From Herpetosiphon sp042688385 (GTDB lineage Bacteria > Chloroflexota > Chloroflexia > Chloroflexales > Herpetosiphonaceae), in assembly GCF_042688385.1 (NCBI RefSeq), contig NZ_JBHUPY010000017.1:172116-236115 (forward strand): a stretch of DNA of 64,000 nt, in the 5' to 3' direction. Every line of letters begins with the position of its first letter. The first letter of the stretch is position 1. The notes beneath the pieces are model-generated. The model was not told the origin of the DNA, did not search any database, and saw only the letters and a list, made by a program, of their open reading frames with translations. Below are positions 42,250 to 51,535 of this stretch, piece after piece. Both the position numbers and the translations under genes were made by a program.

Positions 42250-43911
42250 TTAGGGTTGGCTATAGACAACGACCCAATAATGGCCGTAGGTTGCTTGGGC
42301 ATTTTGGGCATGGCCAATGCCAAATTCGCTAATGTTGGGGCTGAGCAAATCGGCTTGCAAGCCTGGATCGTTGATCAGCGCATCGAAGGCGGCTTGGGCG
42401 TTGCTATGGCCAGCGCTAATATGCACATTCCAAAAGCTGCTAATGTGATTGGCTTGGCGCAGCAAATCGCCAATTGTTTGGCCAGCAGGGGTGGTGTTGC
42501 TAAAATAGTTGTTGTTGGCCATATCGGCGCTATGGGCTTGGGCCACGCTTTGCACTTGCGGTTGCAGCAGTAAGGGTGGCAGCCCATTTTGGCTACGAAA
42601 TTGATTGATCAAAGCGGCCAATTGGCTAATTTCTGGGGCTAAGGCTTGGGTTGGCTCGACGGTTGGTTCAGCAGTTGGCGGCACTTGGCTTGGCTCGACA
42701 GTTGGTTCAGCAGTTGGTGGCACTTGGCTTGGCTCGACAGTTGGTTCAACGGTTGGCTCGCTGGTAGCGGGAACTATGCTGGCAGTTGGTTCAGTCGATG
42801 GCAAATTAATAATTGCAATAACCTGAGCCGTGGCGGTCGAATCGGCTGCGCCCGCCGAGCGCATACTCAACATAACTTGGGTGCCAATTAAGCCAACCAC
42901 AATCAACAAGCCAAGAATGCCGATATACCAGCGAGCTTTGCTTTTGGCTGCTGGCGCTTCGGCGAGGCTTGGTGTGTTAAGCGCAATCGTCGCTTTGCCT
43001 GCACTCGAAACCAGTTGTGGCCCGCGAATTGTATTGTTTTCGTTGATGTTTGGGTTGGCTTTGCTTGGGTTTTTGAGCAATTGCAAGGCTTTTTCGGCTG
43101 TATCAGGCCGTTTATTGGGATCAAGCTCCAGCAATTGCAACATAAGTGCATCTAAGCCTGCTGGCACATTATCGGCCAACTCGCTCGGGCGACGCAGCCG
43201 AATATGGCCGGAAATGCGCGATTCTGCTGGCACTGGCGAATGGCCGGTTAGCATGTGGTAGGCGGTTGCGCCAAGGCTATACAAATCGGAACGGGCATCG
43301 GTGGCGCGGCCACGCGATTGCTCAGGCGAGGCGTAAAAGAGCGAAAAAGCTTTGGCGGCGGTTTCGGTGCTTTGGCTGCGTTTGGCAATGCCAAAATCGA
43401 GCAGTACCAAGCGATCGTCGGCGGTGCGCTTGATATTTTCGGGCTTAATATCGCGATGAATAATATTGAGCGCATGCAATTGGGCTAATTGGCCAAGCAT
43501 CACGGTTAAAAAATGCTCGACCACGTTTGCCGCCAAGCGCTCGTGAGTCTCGATTAATGAACCAACCGTTGTGCCGTTAACAAACTCCATTACCAAGGCA
43601 ATGACATTGCCCTCGCTCCAAATATCATAAACTTCGGGAATGAAGGGCAAATGACGGGCATGTTGAGCCAGAATTTGAGCCTCGACCGTGACCTGTTCGC
43701 GCATGGCTGGTGAATTGGCAGTGATCAGTTTAATCGCATAATGGCGGGCTAAATCGACATCGAATGCTTCGTAAACCACGCCAAAACCGCCTTGGCCGAG
43801 CAGGCTTTTGACTCGATAGCGATTGCGCAGCAGCAAGGGTTGATGGCATTGTGGGCAACGAACATCCGTTGCAGCCACAACGGTTTGACATGCATAACAG
43901 TTGATCGACAT
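42250..43911 (-). CDS. Membrane Ser/Thr protein kinase with zinc ribbon and extracellular CAP/SCP domain
   Basis: Protein of 553 residues. An N-terminal zinc ribbon (C5-x2-C8, C19-x2-C22) precedes a Hanks-type kinase domain (about 28-285): 'LLGQGGFGVVYEAFD', Lys in 'YAIKLI', 'IIHRDIKPENIKR' and 'LLDFGIAKR', so it looks active. A single membrane segment near 330-352 is followed by a Thr/Pro/Glu-rich linker with near-perfect repeats of 'VEPSQVPPTAEPT'. The tail (about 430-553) is a CAP/SCP domain ('LINQFRSQNGLPPLLLQPQVQSVAQAHSADMA', 'GYHW'-like 'YGHYWVVV'). The kinase is inside the cell and the CAP domain outside, probably a sensor. Confidence 0.9.
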   Translation of the reverse strand: MSINCYACQTVVAATDVRCPQCHQPLLLRNRYRVKSLLGQGGFGVVYEAFDVDLARHYAIKLITANSPAMREQVTVEAQILAQHARHLPFIPEVYDIWSEGNVIALVMEFVNGTTVGSLIETHERLAANVVEHFLTVMLGQLAQLHALNIIHRDIKPENIKRTADDRLVLLDFGIAKRSQSTETAAKAFSLFYASPEQSRGRATDARSDLYSLGATAYHMLTGHSPVPAESRISGHIRLRRPSELADNVPAGLDALMLQLLELDPNKRPDTAEKALQLLKNPSKANPNINENNTIRGPQLVSSAGKATIALNTPSLAEAPAAKSKARWYIGILGLLIVVGLIGTQVMLSMRSAGAADSTATAQVIAIINLPSTEPTASIVPATSEPTVEPTVEPSQVPPTAEPTVEPSQVPPTAEPTVEPTQALAPEISQLAALINQFRSQNGLPPLLLQPQVQSVAQAHSADMANNNYFSNTTPAGQTIGDLLRQANHISSFWNVHISAGHSNAQAAFDALINDPGLQADLLSPNISEFGIGHAQNAQATYGHYWVVVYSQP

Positions 43912-44080
43912 AGAGCCACCTGTCGTAAACCAAGCGAACGAATAGCCCTAGCCTACACCAAGCAGCTGGCGCGATCAATGGATAATCAGGCCTATATTGC
44001 GACCCACGACCCTCAGCCATCTGGCTGTTAAAGCAGGCCAAAATGCTGCCGCTGGGTGTGAATTCTGCTACAATAGAACT

Positions 44081-44392
44081 ATGATAAAACTACTGATGAG
44101 TTGGAATATAGCAGAAGGCCGCGAGCAAGCTCATCTTGAGTATGTCACGAGTGAGTTTGTTCCTGCCCTGATGAAGCATGGCGCAATTAGCGATGCTTGG
44201 CTTTCGCTGGGCGGAACGCCTGAGGCTCCAGAGATGATCCTTGGGATCACCTCGGATGAAGAGATTGAACTACGCTCATTTTTACAAAGCAACGAATGGC
44301 AAGAATTGAGTGCCAAGCTCAGCCGCCATGTTGCTGATTTTCGCTACTGGTTTACCAACAAAATTCAGAACCCTGGTGGGTTTCAGATGTAG
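44081..44392 (+). CDS. Hypothetical protein
   Basis: Protein of 103 residues that I do not recognise with confidence. 'LLMSWNIAEGREQAHLEYVTSEFVPALMKHG' at the start and a later helix are compatible with a ferredoxin-like alpha-beta barrel (dimeric stress-response fold), but no diagnostic motif is seen. The ATG at 44081 lacks a strong ribosome site; an upstream in-frame ATG at 43997 overlaps the kinase promoter region. It converges on spoVS. Confidence 0.5.
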   Translation: MIKLLMSWNIAEGREQAHLEYVTSEFVPALMKHGAISDAWLSLGGTPEAPEMILGITSDEEIELRSFLQSNEWQELSAKLSRHVADFRYWFTNKIQNPGGFQM

Positions 44393-44403
44393 CCTAAAAT
44401 GCA

Positions 44404-44437
44404 TCAAGGCGATCGAGCATCAGCCCAATCGCCTTGA
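44404..44437. other. Inverted repeat between converging genes
   Basis: Ten-base arms (tcaaggcgat / atcgccttga) around a 14-base loop, between two converging genes. The T-tract is poor on both strands, so it is only a candidate terminator. Confidence 0.45.
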
Positions 44438-44486
44438 TTAATGGTGCCAACAGCAATTGCTCGGCATGCAACCGCCTCAACCTGCT

Positions 44487-44837
44487 TTAGCCTTTTTTGA
44501 TCAACAAGCGAATTGCCGTACGTTCCTCTTCATCGATGGCAACATCAATAAATGAGGGGACGCAAACAATATCGATGCCTTCTTCTTGAAGGTATGAACG
44601 TGCGATTGCAACCGCTTTAATCGCTTGATTGGTTGCGCCAGCGCCGATTGATTGAACCTCGGCATGGCCAGCTTCGCGAATAACTCCGGCAATGGCCCCG
44701 GCTACTGCCGATGGGCGTGAACGGGTTGAGACCTTTAAAACTTCTGCATCGTTGTGTACTGCGCCAGCATTGCTGGGCGCATCGGCTGAAGTGGTCCGTT
44801 GGTCGTCGTTGCTAAAGCGATCAAGTTGATACGCCAT
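44487..44837 (-). CDS. spoVS: Stage V sporulation protein S (SpoVS) family
   Basis: Protein of 116 residues whose C-terminal 85 match SpoVS: 'VLKVSTRSRPSAVAGAIAGVIREAG', 'SIGAGATNQAIKAVAIARSYL' and 'FIDVAIDEEERTAIRLLI'. SpoVS is an Alba-like small DNA- or RNA-binding protein that controls sporulation and septation in Bacillus and is also found in nonsporulating bacteria. AAGGAGG precedes the ATG by seven bases. It lies directly downstream of rny (128 bases), the same order as rny-ymdB-spoVS in Firmicutes but without ymdB. Confidence 0.93.
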   Translation of the reverse strand: MAYQLDRFSNDDQRTTSADAPSNAGAVHNDAEVLKVSTRSRPSAVAGAIAGVIREAGHAEVQSIGAGATNQAIKAVAIARSYLQEEGIDIVCVPSFIDVAIDEEERTAIRLLIKKG

Positions 44838-44965
44838 TGCTGCCTCCTTGAAAAGGAACGGTAGAGATTGCTGTCATGCACGCATCGCGCCTTCTCAGGT
44901 TGAGGGGAAGGGCGCTGGTTTTGGGCCAGCGTTGCCCTCTCCCTCAGACACAGAGCTTCGCCTAC

Positions 44966-46495
44966 TTACCGTGCATAATCAACCGCACGGGTTTCGCGGA
45001 TGACGGTAACTTTGATTTGACCTGGATATTGCAGGGTACTCTCGATCTTTTTGGCCACTTCGCGGGCCAAATGGATACTTTCGAGATCGTCAAGCGCATC
45101 GGGTTGCACCATCACCCGAACTTCCCGACCTGCTTGAATTGCGAATGCCCGTTGAACACCAGGAAACGATGTGGCGACATGTTCAAGAGCTTCGAGCCGC
45201 TTGATGTAGAGATCGATGGTCTCGCGGCGGGCACCTGGGCGACCACCAGAGATGGCATCGGCGGCTTGAACAAGAAAGGCCTCAACAGTTTGAGGTTCCT
45301 CATCGTTATGATGGGCAGCAATTGCATGAACTACCGCCGCGTTGCGGCCAAGCCGTCGGGCAATATCTGCGCCGATTAACGCGTGCGGCCCTTGTACATC
45401 GTGGTCAATGGCTTTTCCAATATCATGGAGCAGGGCTGCGGTCTTGGCAACCTGCACATTCGCGCCCAGTTCTGCTGCCATCGCTCCTGCCAAAAAGGCA
45501 CATTCTAACGAATGTTGCAACACATTTTGGCCGTAGCTGGTACGATATTTCAACCGCCCCAGAATCTTCATCAGATCTGGATGAAGGCCTTGGACGTTGG
45601 CTTCGTAGGCCACGCGTTCGCCTTCTTCGCGGATTATTTGCTCAAGGTCTTGGCGGGTTTTATCAGCGACTTCCTCAATGCGGGCGGGGTGAATCCGACC
45701 GTCTTTCAACAGGCGGTTCAGGGTTAGGCGTGCCACTTCACGACGTACTGGGTCGTGACATGAGAGCGTGACCGCCTCGGGCGTATCGTCGACGATAATA
45801 TCGACACCGGTAATTTGTTCGAAAGCGCGAATATTGCGCCCTTCGCGCCCGATAATCCGTCCTTTGAGTTCCTCGCTGGGCAGTTGTACCGTGCTTACAG
45901 TAATTTCGGCGACATAATCCGATGCACAGCGTTGGATCGCCAACCCAACGATTTTGCGTGCAATGCGGTCACCATCGAGCTTTGCTGCCGCTTCGATTTC
46001 GTGGATGCGGCGAGCAGCCTCGGCACGGGTTTCTTGTTCAACACGAGTCAGAATGATTTCACGTGCTTGTTCGTTAGTGAGACCTGCGACCCGCTCCAGC
46101 TCAGCTTGTTGGGCTGTGCGGAGGCGTTCGGCTTCGCTGTGTAAGTTTTCGACCGCTCGCTCGCGCTGGCCTAACTGCCGATCGCGCTTTTCGGTTTGGT
46201 CGAGCTTACGTTCGAGGGTTTCTTCTTTGCGATTGACCCGTTCTTCTTGTTTTTGCAAGCGGATGCGGGCTTCGCGGAGTTCGTTTTCACCAACTTCCCG
46301 CAGTTGTTGTTGTTCTTCGCGGGCTTTTAATTGCAATTGTTTGTACTCAGTCTTGGCTTGTTCTAATTGTAGTTGTGCTGCTGCTTCAGCTTGGGCGAGT
46401 GCTACACCAGATTTTTTTGTTAACCAAACATAGGCACCGCCTGCGCCTGCAGCTAGGCCAATGAGTAAAGCCAGAGCTGGAAGGATAAAGTCCAC
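44966..46495 (-). CDS. rny: Ribonuclease Y
   Basis: Membrane-bound endoribonuclease starting bulk mRNA decay. It has 509 residues, the family size. One N-terminal membrane helix (about 4-26) is followed by a long Glu/Gln/Arg-rich coiled coil (about 30-170). A KH domain ('GRIIGREGRNIRAFEQITGVDIIVDDTPEAV') and an HD domain ('ALLHDIGKAIDHDVQGPHALIGADIARRLG', metal His-Asp) come next. The GTG start at 46495 has GGAGGA at good spacing. A consensus promoter lies about 97 bases upstream. Confidence 0.95.
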   Translation of the reverse strand: MDFILPALALLIGLAAGAGGAYVWLTKKSGVALAQAEAAAQLQLEQAKTEYKQLQLKAREEQQQLREVGENELREARIRLQKQEERVNRKEETLERKLDQTEKRDRQLGQRERAVENLHSEAERLRTAQQAELERVAGLTNEQAREIILTRVEQETRAEAARRIHEIEAAAKLDGDRIARKIVGLAIQRCASDYVAEITVSTVQLPSEELKGRIIGREGRNIRAFEQITGVDIIVDDTPEAVTLSCHDPVRREVARLTLNRLLKDGRIHPARIEEVADKTRQDLEQIIREEGERVAYEANVQGLHPDLMKILGRLKYRTSYGQNVLQHSLECAFLAGAMAAELGANVQVAKTAALLHDIGKAIDHDVQGPHALIGADIARRLGRNAAVVHAIAAHHNDEEPQTVEAFLVQAADAISGGRPGARRETIDLYIKRLEALEHVATSFPGVQRAFAIQAGREVRVMVQPDALDDLESIHLAREVAKKIESTLQYPGQIKVTVIRETRAVDYAR

Positions 46496-46591
46496 AGGGT
46501 TTCCTCCTGGCTCAATTGTTAAGGTTCACCGACGAAATGGCACGATGATAAGCTGTGTTAAGAGTTTGCTAAGAATTCCGTTTCCTGCCGT

Positions 46592-46620
46592 ATCATAGAC
46601 GTTTTACTAGGTAGTGTCAA
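46592..46620 (-). promoter_or_regulatory. Sigma-70-type promoter of rny
   Basis: On the minus strand TTGACA and TATGAT are separated by 17 bases. The -10 box ends 97 bases before the GTG start. Confidence 0.75.
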
Positions 46621-47158
46621 GCTGATACGTGATACAGATTAATCCCTTGGTGTTATCCCTCTGATCCTACACCATAAGCAGTTTCGTATCCCCTTTATGT
46701 GGGATGATTAATGGGGGATATTTTCTCCAAGTTTCTCTATATTCTCTCCATTTAGGCGCATTTTTCTCTAAACTTGGCTCAGTTGTGAGGAGCATTATGA
46801 TCATTATGCTAAATTGAACATAGCGCTACAAGTAAAATATTTCCTAACATTCCTATGCACTCATCAGTGTAAATGCCCGTTGATGGGCATTGGTTAGTCC
46901 TAGTTTGGCATAGCAAACCGCAGCATGATCGTTCGCCAGCGCCACATTTGTTCGTAGCGCTGGCAGTTTTAATCTAAAATTGTTACAAAATCTTAATAAA
47001 AGCTGGATTGGAGGCAGGATACTGGGGATTTCGAAGCCAAGTGTATCCAACTATCTGGCCGATGCGTCCGCAGCGGAAGCCACCAACCCTTGAGGCTGCT
47101 GCCCTCGACTTTTTTGTGCTCTCCCCGCAGGAATTTTCGAGGGAATCCTTCCTATATC
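46621..47158. other. Gene-free stretch between rny and the accessory island
   Basis: AT-rich DNA with no supported gene. A short minus-strand reading near 46853-47050 contains a tail like 'AVCYAKLGLTNAHQRAF' that might be a gene remnant, but it lacks a ribosome site and I cannot assign it. This marks the left edge of the island. Confidence 0.5.
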
Positions 47159-48277
47159 TCAAACAAGCTTTTCCAACTCCACGATCATCGATCTGCTGAT
47201 GTTGCTCTGTATTTCCAAATGATTGCAATACTCATCCAGCAGATCAACAAAGCTCTGCCAGAGCAGCGCCCGCTTCACGGGGTCACCAACGAGCGCGTCA
47301 AACCGCTGCTTTTTGGTTCGCTTGGCGTGCGAGAGACCCCCATAGAGACAAATATCAAACATCTGCCGATAGGTGAGCGGCTTGTCGATCCTGCCGATCA
47401 CAGTCCCATTGGTATCGACGACCTGATACCGATCAACCAACTCCGTAATTCCATCCAATACCATAGCGAATACGTTTTGATTTCCGAGATAAAAGCGGGC
47501 AGGCTCAGTGCCAATCGCTGCACCTTTGTAGTATTGAGCGAGGTTTTCCTGCGAACATTCTTCGGTGTCGTCGATGAAAGACCGCATGGTCAGCACAAAC
47601 GCAGCGGTTGCTTCGGAGCTGGGTCCTGTATCGGTCGCATTGAACAGATACTGGTCGTTGTCGGTGTGATCTTCCTGCATGGTGGCGTCGTTCTCGCGCT
47701 TCACGAGATGCTGGACAAAGGATAAGCCCAACAGCGTATCTACCTTCTCATTAAAGCGCCGCAAGATATCGATAAAGTGCTCAAGGTTCGATGGCGTGGC
47801 GCGGGGGAACACTGCACCGTGTATCACGAACCGATCACGAACCGCCGCGATACGCTGAAACTGAAGATCCTCGGCGTGGGCTTCCAGCGATTGCTTGAAC
47901 GCGAGAACGTCCTTTCGTACGTCGCCCTCAACCCGAATCGTGACCTTGGGGTCTATGCCGCTCCGATACTGCTCTGTGTTCGGCGGTGACCCGGTGGTGG
48001 TGTGCACGAGCAGCATCCCCTCGTTGAGGAGCGCACCTTGGTCATAGTGAAGGGTTAACGTTGCCATCATCCCATACTCAATTTTGGGCATGCTCCGGTT
48101 ATAGGCGGTAATCGCCATCACCACGAACGTGCCCTCGTCACCCATGGATGGGATGTAGGGACGGCGAATTTCGAGGATATCCCCGATACAAATATCCGTG
48201 AGTGGCCGTCCATAGACATACCACTCGTTTGAACCACGCTGCTCAACATGGAATATTTCAAAGTCTCCATTGTTCAT
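47159..48277 (-). CDS. Hypothetical protein of the accessory island
   Basis: Protein of 372 residues, not recognised. The first 65 residues ('WYVYGRPLTDICIGDILEIRRP', then 'GMMATLTLHY') follow the pattern of a small beta-barrel like domain 2 of translation GTPases, but this is a weak resemblance. The rest is mixed alpha/beta with no membrane segment or signal peptide. AGGGAAA precedes the ATG. It is the last gene of a run of minus-strand genes behind the RHS gene; its role may be linked to that system, by position only. Confidence 0.65.
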   Translation of the reverse strand: MNNGDFEIFHVEQRGSNEWYVYGRPLTDICIGDILEIRRPYIPSMGDEGTFVVMAITAYNRSMPKIEYGMMATLTLHYDQGALLNEGMLLVHTTTGSPPNTEQYRSGIDPKVTIRVEGDVRKDVLAFKQSLEAHAEDLQFQRIAAVRDRFVIHGAVFPRATPSNLEHFIDILRRFNEKVDTLLGLSFVQHLVKRENDATMQEDHTDNDQYLFNATDTGPSSEATAAFVLTMRSFIDDTEECSQENLAQYYKGAAIGTEPARFYLGNQNVFAMVLDGITELVDRYQVVDTNGTVIGRIDKPLTYRQMFDICLYGGLSHAKRTKKQRFDALVGDPVKRALLWQSFVDLLDEYCNHLEIQSNISRSMIVELEKLV

Positions 48278-48328
48278 GGTATTTCCCTAGTCCCTGTTAG
48301 ATATGGTTACGATTTAATGGACAAGCGT

Positions 48329-49366
48329 TTATGAGGCAAACATCGTCTGCAACAGTGCGATCAACTGGCCTTGCTGCTGGTGCATCCATGCTTTGCTCGC
48401 TTGCATGCGCCGAATTGCCTGCTCCAAACTCGTATGGCTCGGCGGTTCGGGCTTGCTGATGGCCCAAATCAAGGGGATGGCGGTGCGCAAGCCAATCAAC
48501 TGGGGCATGGCGGCAATTTCCTGCGGAGTGAGCTTAATCCATGCTGCATAGCCACGGCAAAACTGCTCAGCCACCGCCCACGGGTTTGCCGGATTGCTAT
48601 CGAGTTGCATAATCATGCGCAAGGCCATGGCCACATCGAGCGCACGCGCCGCTGGGCAGGCAAATTCAAAATCGAGAATCGCGGCAACCCGTTCGTCGTG
48701 CATGAGGATGTTGGGCGGAGCAAAGTCGTTATGGCACACTTGCTGAGGCAAGGCGGGATATTCATTAGCCACAAACTCCATAAGGCTGGCTGCTTCGCTA
48801 CGCCACCACGCCCAGAGTTCGTCGTCGCTGGCCGAGCCGCCAAACTGAGCAGCCGAGAGTTGCAGCGGATCATAGCGCGGCTGGGCATAGTTCAGCAATG
48901 CTTGAAACAGCGCAGAGGGGCGACGGTGCTGTACGGGACGTGCTTGCAGCAGCTTCTGCAATTCACCAAGCGCCGTTCCCATTGCATAGGCCCATTGGTT
49001 AATGGCTGGGTGATGTTGGCCATTGGCCAGCAGCCGAAATTCTGGTGCCTCGCCTAAAATCAGGGGTGTCAGGCTATAGATATAATCCCCCATATTGCGC
49101 GAATAATAGATCGATCGACCCCGTAGCGGTAGGGGCACGGCAAACGAGGTAGAGCGCCATGACAGCCATCTCACCAAATGGTGGTCATAGCGCAGTGCTG
49201 CTTCATCCTGATCCACGGCGTAAATCTTTAAGACAAAATCCCCATTCGCCGTTTGAAGAAGGAGATTCTGATGATTGACACTAGTCAGCTGGGCAACCAC
49301 CTGAACTGGAGCGATGAGGTCAAATTGTTGTATCGCGTGAGCAACAATCGTATCGCTAGTGGCCAT
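48329..49366 (-). CDS. Aminoglycoside phosphotransferase (APH) family protein
   Basis: Protein-kinase-like phosphotransferase of 345 residues. The catalytic loop is 'VCHNDFAPPNILMH' (HxDxxxxN) near residue 210, and the metal Asp is in 'AILDFEFACPAARALD'. The N-lobe ('LTSVNHQNLLLQTANGDFVLKIY', with a Lys) binds ATP. Family members phosphorylate antibiotics, choline, homoserine or sugars; this one lacks features that name the substrate. GGGAGA lies nine bases before the ATG. It is 51 bases upstream of the orphan protein gene and probably co-transcribed with it. Confidence 0.85.
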   Translation of the reverse strand: MATSDTIVAHAIQQFDLIAPVQVVAQLTSVNHQNLLLQTANGDFVLKIYAVDQDEAALRYDHHLVRWLSWRSTSFAVPLPLRGRSIYYSRNMGDYIYSLTPLILGEAPEFRLLANGQHHPAINQWAYAMGTALGELQKLLQARPVQHRRPSALFQALLNYAQPRYDPLQLSAAQFGGSASDDELWAWWRSEAASLMEFVANEYPALPQQVCHNDFAPPNILMHDERVAAILDFEFACPAARALDVAMALRMIMQLDSNPANPWAVAEQFCRGYAAWIKLTPQEIAAMPQLIGLRTAIPLIWAISKPEPPSHTSLEQAIRRMQASKAWMHQQQGQLIALLQTMFAS

Positions 49367-49470
49367 AACTATATCTCCCTAATCCCATAATCCATCCTAA
49401 ATCAGGCATGACACAATGCTGGATGGCGGCGTTGCATTGGAATGCAGGGGTGCAAACATGCTCGTTATCG

Positions 49471-49800
49471 TTATTCGTGTGCCTGACGTGTTGTCTGTAA
49501 TTGCAGCGAGCTACGGCACATTGGCTCAAGATCGGGCCAACGGCCAATAATCTGTTCAAAGATTGCATGGCGCTCGGCATCCGATTCGAGCAAGGCTATT
49601 TCTTGCATGGACAAGGCAATCTGAACTTTTTTCCTATCATCATCAGTGAGCCAACTGCGCAAGACACGGCACAGGTCTTTTCCTGGTTCATCAATGAGCC
49701 AGATAAACTCATCGAGAATTTCGGCAAAAAATTCTGGTGGGGTCTGTTTGGATAGTTGTCCAACTAGATAATCAAGGGCGGTATCCATAGTCATACTCAT
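49471..49800 (-). CDS. Small orphan protein, paralogue A
   Basis: Acidic helical protein of 109 residues, related to the next gene upstream: both share 'PP.FFAEI.D...WL.D', 'RVLRSWL'/'RIMRDWL', 'KVQIALS'/'KVKIALS' and 'RWPDLEPMC'/'RWPDLAPLC'. I know no family. Small size, acidity, duplication and position behind a toxin-like RHS gene fit an immunity protein, but this is inference. I choose the ATG at 49800, seven bases behind AAGGAG. Confidence 0.68.
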   Translation of the reverse strand: MSMTMDTALDYLVGQLSKQTPPEFFAEILDEFIWLIDEPGKDLCRVLRSWLTDDDRKKVQIALSMQEIALLESDAERHAIFEQIIGRWPDLEPMCRSSLQLQTTRQAHE

Positions 49801-49912
49801 CAAATCTCCTTGTTGAATATTTACCAACGTGCTTGCTCCTAGACATTATTTTTTTGCATAATTAGGGAATTGCGCTAGGATAACTGCTAGCGTTTATACT
49901 GTTCCCTGCCTG

Positions 49913-50206
49913 CTATTTATTGCACAGCGGTGCGAGGTCGGGCCAACGATCGACAATTCGAGCGACAGCTGCCTGATCGTCCGCATCTGATCCAATGAAG
50001 AACGCCTCGGCTGTCGAGAGGGCAATTTTCACTTTCTCCTTATTATCGGAATGGAGCCAGTCGCGCATAATCCGATACATATTCACGCTCTGATCATCAA
50101 CGAGCCAGCTCAACTGGTCGATGATTTCGGCAAAAAAGACTGGCGGCGTATGCGGCGATAGGCGGCTCAATATGTACTCTAATGCTGCATCAAGGCTGGT
50201 AGTCAT
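49913..50206 (-). CDS. Small orphan protein, paralogue B
   Basis: Acidic protein of 97 residues and tandem paralogue of the preceding entry, with the same ladder of conserved Phe, Trp and Asp residues ('TPPVFFAEIIDQLSWLVDD', 'RWPDLAPLC'). AGGAG lies six bases before the ATG. It has no signal peptide or membrane segment, so it is cytoplasmic. Same candidate immunity role as its partner, not proven. Confidence 0.68.
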   Translation of the reverse strand: MTTSLDAALEYILSRLSPHTPPVFFAEIIDQLSWLVDDQSVNMYRIMRDWLHSDNKEKVKIALSTAEAFFIGSDADDQAAVARIVDRWPDLAPLCNK

Positions 50207-51103
50207 ACGCGCTCCTGTGGATTAGCTTCAGATTGCTATACTCGCTCCAGCGAGGATTGGTTCAGTCGAAGGATGGCTATGGGCTATGGGCTATTGGCTT
50301 TGGGAAGCAATAATCTTTGGCAAAATCAGCCTTCGCGCTCTTCGCGATCTTTGCGGTTTCCGTGCTTCGGGCTCTTCGTGTCCTTAGTGGATCAAACTTA
50401 TTTAGCGATTCGCATGGATTGCGCTAGCCCCATGATAACGTTCATAGACCCCTTTTCGCGAACTTGGATTTTCATGACATTATGTGATTTAACGATCATC
50501 GCGAAAAAGAAATGTGCGTAGGGAAGGAGGGTTCAGAGCGGTATTTCGTGACTGATTGGGCCAAAGCGCGTATCCTCAAGCAGGTACAGCGGGTGTTTGT
50601 TGATAAAAAAGAGAACCATTGCCGCGATAGCGGAATACCAGCAATGATGATCCTGCAATGGACATGCGTTCGGTTCGGGCTGATCCGTCCATGGGCGCGT
50701 CTGCATCAGGGACAGGAATACCGCCGCCGACCCATTGTGCTACCATAAATGGATGTCAGGCTGTTTTGCGCGGGCGATCAGTTCTTAGCGCGTGGATGCT
50801 TGAATAGCAAGGAATCAATAAGGTCATTGGCCATGCGGGGAGTTGAGCGCACGAATCCAGCTCGCCCCGAAATGGTGCAATGAACGGGCGTGCTGAATGA
50901 TTGCTGTAAAATATGTCTTAAGTCTTGCAAGATAGTGGAATGATTTTTTACGAGCCGACGAAAAAGGGTATGACGAGCGCATGGCGGCCAGCGGCGGTTC
51001 TGGCAGGTGACCGTGCATCGATGATTGGCGACATTCTGTGCGGTTGATCCGTTCTCTGTGAGGAATCGATCAGGGCATTGTTTCAGCGCCATCGATACCC
51101 GTG
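50207..51103. other. Gene-poor stretch inside the island
   Basis: No convincing gene. It starts with 'ggctatgggctat' words and a TTCGTG block. A short plus-strand reading at 50512-50748 (78 residues) and a minus-strand one at 50778-51185 overlap other features or lack family signals. The stretch may be the remains of a mobile or degraded gene. Confidence 0.5.
50328..50396. repeat. TTCGTG-word tandem repeat block
   Basis: Close match in the same orientation to the block at 22918-22984, including 'gcggtttccgt' in the middle and 'tggatca' at the right end. Confidence 0.7.
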
Positions 51104-51535
51104 CTACGAACGTGGTGATGGCATGAGTATTGGGATCAACGGATCGTTCAGATCCACATACCAATCGAGCAGAGCGATCTCCCATGATTCCGTAGGAAAG
51201 AGTCGCTCCCAGATGTGATACAGAAAGGCATGCACATCGTATGGAAGTTGAAAGGGGATAAAACGATCATTCCATTCTTCGGTTAATTCTTCGGTTGTCT
51301 CCGAATTCATGATATTGAGATAATAGCGGAGTGATTCCTTGAGCTTGTGACGATAGCGCTCATGCTCAGGATACCGTGATGGTTGAACGTGTGGGACAAG
51401 GTAGCGATCAATAAAGCGGTCTTGGGTGTTCCGATCGTTTAATGCCGAACGCTGAGAAATATCGCTCGTCCATGTCCTTGACCACAGGTCACGATAGACC
51501 CAATAGCGATTTACTTTAATAGGCTTGATTGACAT
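51104..51535 (-). CDS. Orphan protein of the RHS island
   Basis: Soluble protein of 143 residues, rich in Tyr, Trp, Arg and Glu ('RYRHKLKESLRYYLNIMN', 'ESWEIALLDWYVDLNDP'). No family is recognised. AAGGAAGG lies just before two adjacent ATG codons; I take the second (51535) for better spacing. It sits downstream of the LRR gene on the same strand and is a second candidate for an immunity or accessory protein. The gap to the LRR stop is about 300 bases, so it may have its own promoter. Confidence 0.58.
   Translation of the reverse strand: MSIKPIKVNRYWVYRDLWSRTWTSDISQRSALNDRNTQDRFIDRYLVPHVQPSRYPEHERYRHKLKESLRYYLNIMNSETTEELTEEWNDRFIPFQLPYDVHAFLYHIWERLFPTESWEIALLDWYVDLNDPLIPILMPSPRS

Noticed and set aside
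42605..42891. Gly/Ser/Trp-repeat proteins on the plus strand
   Set aside because: They are antisense readings of the Thr/Pro/Glu repeat linker of the kinase gene.
46853..47228. Short minus-strand genes before the island
   Set aside because: No ribosome sites and no family signal; at most a gene remnant.
50778..51185. 135-residue minus-strand gene
   Set aside because: It overlaps the 3' end of the better supported orphan gene at 51104, has no ribosome site, and has an unlikely composition.
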